Assembly: GCA_022432975.1 (NCBI GenBank)
Contig: CM039508.1
Span: 42,224,646-42,288,645, forward strand
Reading direction: 5' to 3'
DNA length: 64,000 nucleotides
Origin: Begonia masoniana
Lineage: Eukaryota; Streptophyta; Magnoliopsida; Cucurbitales; Begoniaceae
Positions 60,301-64,000 of the stretch are shown here, in pieces (within the stretch, counting starts at the first letter, position 1; each line of letters opens with the position of its first letter). The translations under genes and the position numbers were made by a program. A model generated the notes under the pieces. It ran no database searches, was not told where the DNA came from, and saw nothing but the letters and a program-made list of their open reading frames with translations.

Positions 60301-60439
60301 TTGCTTTTCCTACAAGTTGTGTGTCTAAAACGCTAGCTAAGAAGCACAAGTACTCTCCACATGGAGAAGGTCTAGTGTTAATAGAAGTCATCACAGATAT
60401 TTCCTTACTCTTTTTTGAAGCTTGAAAGGTATGTTTCAA
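57356..60439 (-). pseudogene. Gypsy pol remnant (RT, RNase H, integrase)
   Basis: Order on the minus strand: linker and RT start (DFPEVFLDDLPGMLPDREIE, ending 60017); after a frameshift near 60050 the RT core ([36 protein letters not shown] with the catalytic Asp pair); a TAG at about 59356; RNase H ([36 protein letters not shown]); a frameshift near 59053; YHPGKANVVADALSR; the integrase zinc region (YWWPSMKRSVAEYVGSCLIF, second Cys replaced by Phe); a TGA in place of Trp near 58450; the integrase core ([40 protein letters not shown], where the catalytic Glu expected in QSER is Lys). Beyond 57857 an integrase C-terminal part (SYADRRRRELEF) continues in shifted frames. It cannot yield active enzymes. 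Confidence 0.9.
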
Positions 60440-61872
60440 GCCACTAGGGGGTGAAAACTAACTACTCCAGTCCTACAATCAATTGTGGCATAATGCTTGA
60501 ACAACCAATTCATCCCTAGGATTACATCAAATCCCATTATATCCATGATAATGACATCAACAGGTAAATTCTTGTTTCCCACTATCACCACACTATTAAG
60601 CATCACTTGGCTAGAGTGCATGCATTCACCAGAGGGTAACGTGACATTAAACACATGTTTAGATGGCGAAGACTGTACATCTAACTTAACTGCAAACGTT
60701 GACGCTATAAAAGAATGTGTTGCACCAGAATCTATTAAAGTAAAAGCAGGTATAGAGTTGATCAATATAGTACCTGATACAACAGCAGGCTGTTCCTCAC
60801 CCGACTTCATCATGGAGAATATCCTCGGTTTAATCATAGCAGGGCCACTCTTAGAAGCTGGGCAGTCTCTGCTAATATGGCCGACTTTGTTACAATTGTA
60901 GCATATGGTGATTCTAGGCTTTGGGCATTCTTTGATCGTGTGTCCAACCTTCTCACAGTTGAAACACTTCCCAAAACCAAATCTGCACTCGCCCAGGTGG
61001 TTCTTTAAACACTTAGGACACTGGGGACATTTCCTGGCATTCTGTATTTTTCCTTCTGTTCCTTGGCTATTCTGGCCTTCACTAGACCTCTTCATTCCTC
61101 TTTGTTGGTGTGGCCAGATAAACTTTTGTGGGACCTCCTTTGGTCCAGCACACTTCCTTTCAGCTTCTTCCACCTCCAGAGTAGTGGACACAATTTCGCT
61201 CAATGTCAAGCCTTTAATACCACAAAATTTAACTCCTCGGTAAATTTTCGGCTTCAGCCCATGCACAAATTTGAACACCTTATCCTCGTCCCTGTGAGCA
61301 AAATGTCCAGCAAACCTAGATAGGGACTCAAATTGCCTACTGTACTCGGCCACAGACCTTGTCTGCTTCAAGTTCAGAAACTCCAACTTCTTCGTGGTTT
61401 GGACAGTGCTGTTAAAATAATTTTCGTAGAAAATGTCCTTGAATTGTGACCAAGGCATCGCCAAAACATCAGTGGTGGTCTCTATTGTTTCCCACCAGAG
61501 TTGAGCATCACTAGCCAAATGAAATGTTGCCAACGTGACCTTGTCTCGTTCTCCAATGTTGGCGCACCTAAACATACTCTCAATCTTCCTAAGCCATCCT
61601 TCAGCAATAACTGGGTCAGATGACTGTCCATCAAACGTGGGTGGTCGTAGCCTCCTGAATCTATCTCCAGAATGTTCATTGCTAGAACTCGAGTTGGCAC
61701 TTCCTTGTACCTCTCGGTTCAACAACACTCCTAACTGATTGGACTGCTGTCGCACTAAGTTTGTTTGCTGACACACCAGATCTGTCAACTGCCTAATTAC
61801 GCTAGGATCTTCTTCACATCCCGGATTCAGTATCTCTCTTGGTACTCTTGGTTTTCCTGGTTGTCTAGACAT
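60436..61872 (-). CDS. Ty3/gypsy Gag-protease
   Basis: This 478-residue frame is uninterrupted. A gag capsid-like region (PPTFDGQSSDPVIAEGWL, LASDAQLWWETI, FKDIFYENYF, LNLKQTRSVAEYSRQFESL) occupies about residues 75-235. Two intact CCHC knuckles follow (CFNCEKVGHTIKEC and CYNCNKVGHISRDC), with a Cys-rich CPQCPKCLKNHLGEC stretch before them. The aspartic-protease motif is LIDSGATHSFI, ending in FDVILGMNWL. The frame is better preserved than pol. It is likely expressed only if the 5' LTR at 62029 is active, which the nested insertion makes doubtful. Confidence 0.9.
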   Translation of the reverse strand: MSRQPGKPRVPREILNPGCEEDPSVIRQLTDLVCQQTNLVRQQSNQLGVLLNREVQGSANSSSSNEHSGDRFRRLRPPTFDGQSSDPVIAEGWLRKIESMFRCANIGERDKVTLATFHLASDAQLWWETIETTTDVLAMPWSQFKDIFYENYFNSTVQTTKKLEFLNLKQTRSVAEYSRQFESLSRFAGHFAHRDEDKVFKFVHGLKPKIYRGVKFCGIKGLTLSEIVSTTLEVEEAERKCAGPKEVPQKFIWPHQQRGMKRSSEGQNSQGTEGKIQNARKCPQCPKCLKNHLGECRFGFGKCFNCEKVGHTIKECPKPRITICYNCNKVGHISRDCPASKSGPAMIKPRIFSMMKSGEEQPAVVSGTILINSIPAFTLIDSGATHSFIASTFAVKLDVQSSPSKHVFNVTLPSGECMHSSQVMLNSVVIVGNKNLPVDVIIMDIMGFDVILGMNWLFKHYATIDCRTGVVSFHPLVA

Positions 61873-62013
61873 CTTACTAGATTTCCTGCACAGGGTTAAC
61901 TACTCTCATAAACATCTAATAACTAAGGCTAACATAAACACTTACAGTTGTTGGAGTACTCCCATGCAACGATCGGCGTTGATGAGTAATCTTTTGAACG
62001 GTTTAACTGAATG

Positions 62014-62025
62014 TCTCTGATACCA
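62014..62025 (-). other. Primer-binding site of the gypsy element
   Basis: TGGTATCAGAGA on the minus strand lies three bases from the LTR start at 62029; it complements the 3' end of initiator-Met tRNA except for the last position. Confidence 0.88.
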
Positions 62026-62028
62026 TAC

Positions 62029-63297
62029 TGTAACGCCCCGAGTTTTCTGAACCCGGTTCGCTACTCAAGATACTGAACCGAACTATAAGATTTTTGAGAA
62101 AATTCTAAAACTTCACTTAATGGACAAAATTTGACATTTTACAAGGTAAACATTGAAAATTTGCAACGGAAAAATCATTTGAGCAGAACAGAGTTGAGCA
62201 AAACTATGAAACAACGTTTGAATAATCAACTATAATTTTAAGAAATAATTCAGCCAAAAGAAATGAAGGCTTAAGCGTGAAATACTTAAAGTTCGTAAAA
62301 AGTCAAACGAATCTTCCTCTGAACAAAGTCAGCGGTAGAGGCAGAAACAGAAACAGAAGGCTTCTACCGCCAAACAGTGCCAGCGGTAGAAGTAGGGACA
62401 AAAGACTCAGCGGTGGAATCAGAGACAAAATCGACACGTCGACTTCACACGTCTTCTGCTCACATCTGCCGACTACGCGTCGGCTGCACACATCTACCGA
62501 TCACAAATGACAAAATCGACTCCATAATTCTTCCGTTTAAAACGATAGAATTACTATCTACTTCTTCCATTCACAAAACGATAAATCTACGGCCTACATC
62601 ATCCGATTACAAAAAGACAAATCTACTACCTACATCATCCAATTACAAAGCGACAAAGCTACTAAAGACATATACCGAAGACATCTACCGATGGCTTCTA
62701 CTGAAGACATTTTTCGATGACTTCTACTGTAGACATCTTTCGATGACTTCTGCTGAAGACATCTTCTGATGACGTCAGTCAGATGATTCAATCCTCCAAC
62801 ATCTACCGGTGGAAAAAACACCCAACATTCATCGGTAGACTTCACTCATCGATGGTTTAACTTGCAAATTTCACTCAAAACATTCAAAACAACCTGACCC
62901 TAAGTAACTTCTGAAATCCAACAAATAATCATTTGAAACCAACATTTGTATCCTTATCCAATAAAATCCCAAATTAACAATTTGTAACAAAACCAATTCA
63001 GAATTTTCATAACAGGAAAAACTCAAGTATTCTAAATCCTTCAGCTATTTCTATCATCAAAATCCTCTGCACTTCCTCAACAGAACATCAGAAAATTAGA
63101 CTTCACATACAGACAGTAGTTAAACCACCTCATCAGAACACCCAACCGTGGTATAGACGTACTCCTTCAACTTCATCTATTCTTTAGTGCACTCGGGGAA
63201 CTCACCTGTTACAGTCTCAGCACCTACATCACAAAACTCATCTATTAGCCTAATGCTAAGTAAGTAAAGTAGTAATGAAATGAAAGGCTGAAACATA
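62029..63297 (-). repeat. 5' LTR of the gypsy element, truncated by insertion
   Basis: It parallels 53915-54765 and then 56003-56406 of the left LTR, without the satellite. The match stops after GCTGAAACATA at 63297, where the left LTR continues with AATTCC and this one with TGTAACACCC. The remaining LTR must lie beyond the window if the insertion is simple. Confidence 0.88.
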
Positions 63298-64000
63298 TGT
63301 AACACCCGGAATTTCGAGATTTTGTAATTTCAGAATATAATAGCATTTTGTTATTTCATCAAATCAAGTCCATTTTGTGAAAAGATAGCGTTATTACAAT
63401 CCTAATAGTTAATAAGTATTTTAAGAAAATTTCAAAAATTTTAGGAGTTTACCGCTAATTATACGAGAATTTCATTTCTCGTAAGATAAAGAATGTTTTA
63501 GTAAAAATAGTAAACGGGGTCCGAATTGCAAACAGACAGTTTTAAAAGAACTCTGGTAATGAGTTAGGGTCATTGGTAAATTAAGAAAATTTGGAGAAGC
63601 CAAATCGTTGGTTAATTAACGAAACGAAGGACGAAACAAATAGAAAAACAAAAGAAGGGCAAAATGGTAAATTGCCAAGTTAATTTAATTAAAACAAAAA
63701 TTCTTCTCTTTTCTTCCTCACTTTCTTCTTCTTCTCCAGTAAGTCACGATCTTTCTTCTCTCCCTCCTTCGCCGGCGATTTCCTTCTCCTCACGGAGTTC
63801 TCCTCTCCTACGTCCGATCGAGCTCTCCAATCATCTCGATCCTTCACATTTCTTCCTCCTCTTGCAACCCTAAGTATGATTCTATGCTTTTGGAACGTTG
63901 TATTTCGATTTTCATGGAGTTTGACGGTTAGGGTTCGTTTAGGTTCCGTTAAAAACGTGATTTAGAGTTCGAAATTGATAGGTATTTATGTTTATGGATA
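63298..64000. mobile_element. Start of another LTR retrotransposon, nested in the gypsy LTR
   Basis: The sequence from TGTAACACCCGGAATTTCG onward has the start typical of plant Ty3/gypsy LTRs and is unrelated to the host LTR. It continues past the window end. A TTC-rich stretch at 63700-63760 followed by CGCCGGCGATTTCC is like a retrotransposon leader or LTR R region. The open frame in it has no family character. Confidence 0.65.

Larger units (their letters stand above)
53915..63297 (-). mobile_element. Decayed Ty3/gypsy LTR retrotransposon with very long LTRs
   Basis: Two LTRs beginning TGTAACGCCCCGAG on the plus strand lie at 53915-57355 and from 62029. The element codes on the minus strand in the order gag-protease, reverse transcriptase, RNase H, integrase, as in Ty3/gypsy. 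A primer-binding site lies beside the right LTR, and a purine-rich stretch (AAGAAGGGTAGAT on the minus strand) lies beside the left one. The right LTR is interrupted at 63298 by the start of another LTR. Pol has several stops, shifts and active-site changes, so the copy is dead. Confidence 0.92.

Noticed and set aside
60497..61323. Plus-strand frames of 86-134 codons opposite gag
   Set aside because: They are antisense shadows of the gypsy gag-protease frame.
62303..62491. Leu-rich 62-codon minus-strand frame, and matching frames at 54163-54414 and 62277-62510
   Set aside because: They are shadows in the paired LTRs of the gypsy element and show no protein family.

Overview
The window is nuclear DNA of a flowering plant, most likely a eudicot. 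Evidence: multi-exon genes with GT/AG-bounded, AT-rich introns, plant-only families (NAC, WAT1/EamA, AP2/ERF, Golgi PMT methyltransferase, plant cytosolic sulfotransferase), plant-type Ty1/copia and Ty3/gypsy retrotransposons primed by initiator-Met tRNA, and hAT-like MITEs. I could not determine the species. All exon limits below were placed by hand from splice signals, reading phase and remembered family conservation; no search was run.

Layout. 1-2816 (-): NAC transcription factor, 3' end outside the window. 3130-3980: a long imperfect hairpin element. 6907-9416 (-): WAT1/EamA transporter carrying a hAT-like MITE in its last intron. 10735-11528 (-): AP2/ERF gene broken by two frameshifts. 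12953-14913 (-): CAD1-like alcohol dehydrogenase with two 1-nt indels, followed upstream by an identical 254-bp tandem duplication. 16708-39964 (+): a HEATR6-like HEAT/ARM-repeat gene of 27 exons spread over 23 kb, its introns filled with LINE remnants, a gag-only copia element, an inverted-LTR element and a 1.5-kb gypsy derivative. 43685-46341 (+): intact PMT-type methyltransferase. 49973-51463 (+): intact two-exon sulfotransferase. 53915-63297: a decayed Ty3/gypsy element (coding on -) with very long LTRs, one of which holds 38 copies of a 26-bp repeat. 63298-64000: start of a further LTR element that appears inserted into the gypsy LTR.

The genes are unrelated in function and independently transcribed, as usual in plants; there is no operon-like system. 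CAD1-like and HEATR6-like are head to head, sharing about 1.8 kb of upstream DNA that holds the tandem duplication, a half copy of the 3.1-kb hairpin element and a hAT-like MITE. The most unusual structures are the palindromic LTR element at 33164-34107 with a matching 5-bp target duplication, and the 26-bp satellite that appears to have been born from a repeat inside its host LTR. Frame-breaking 1-nt indels are confined to three neighbouring genes (10.7-32.4 kb) while NAC, WAT1, PMT and SOT are clean, so local base errors in the assembly must be excluded before calling pseudogenes.
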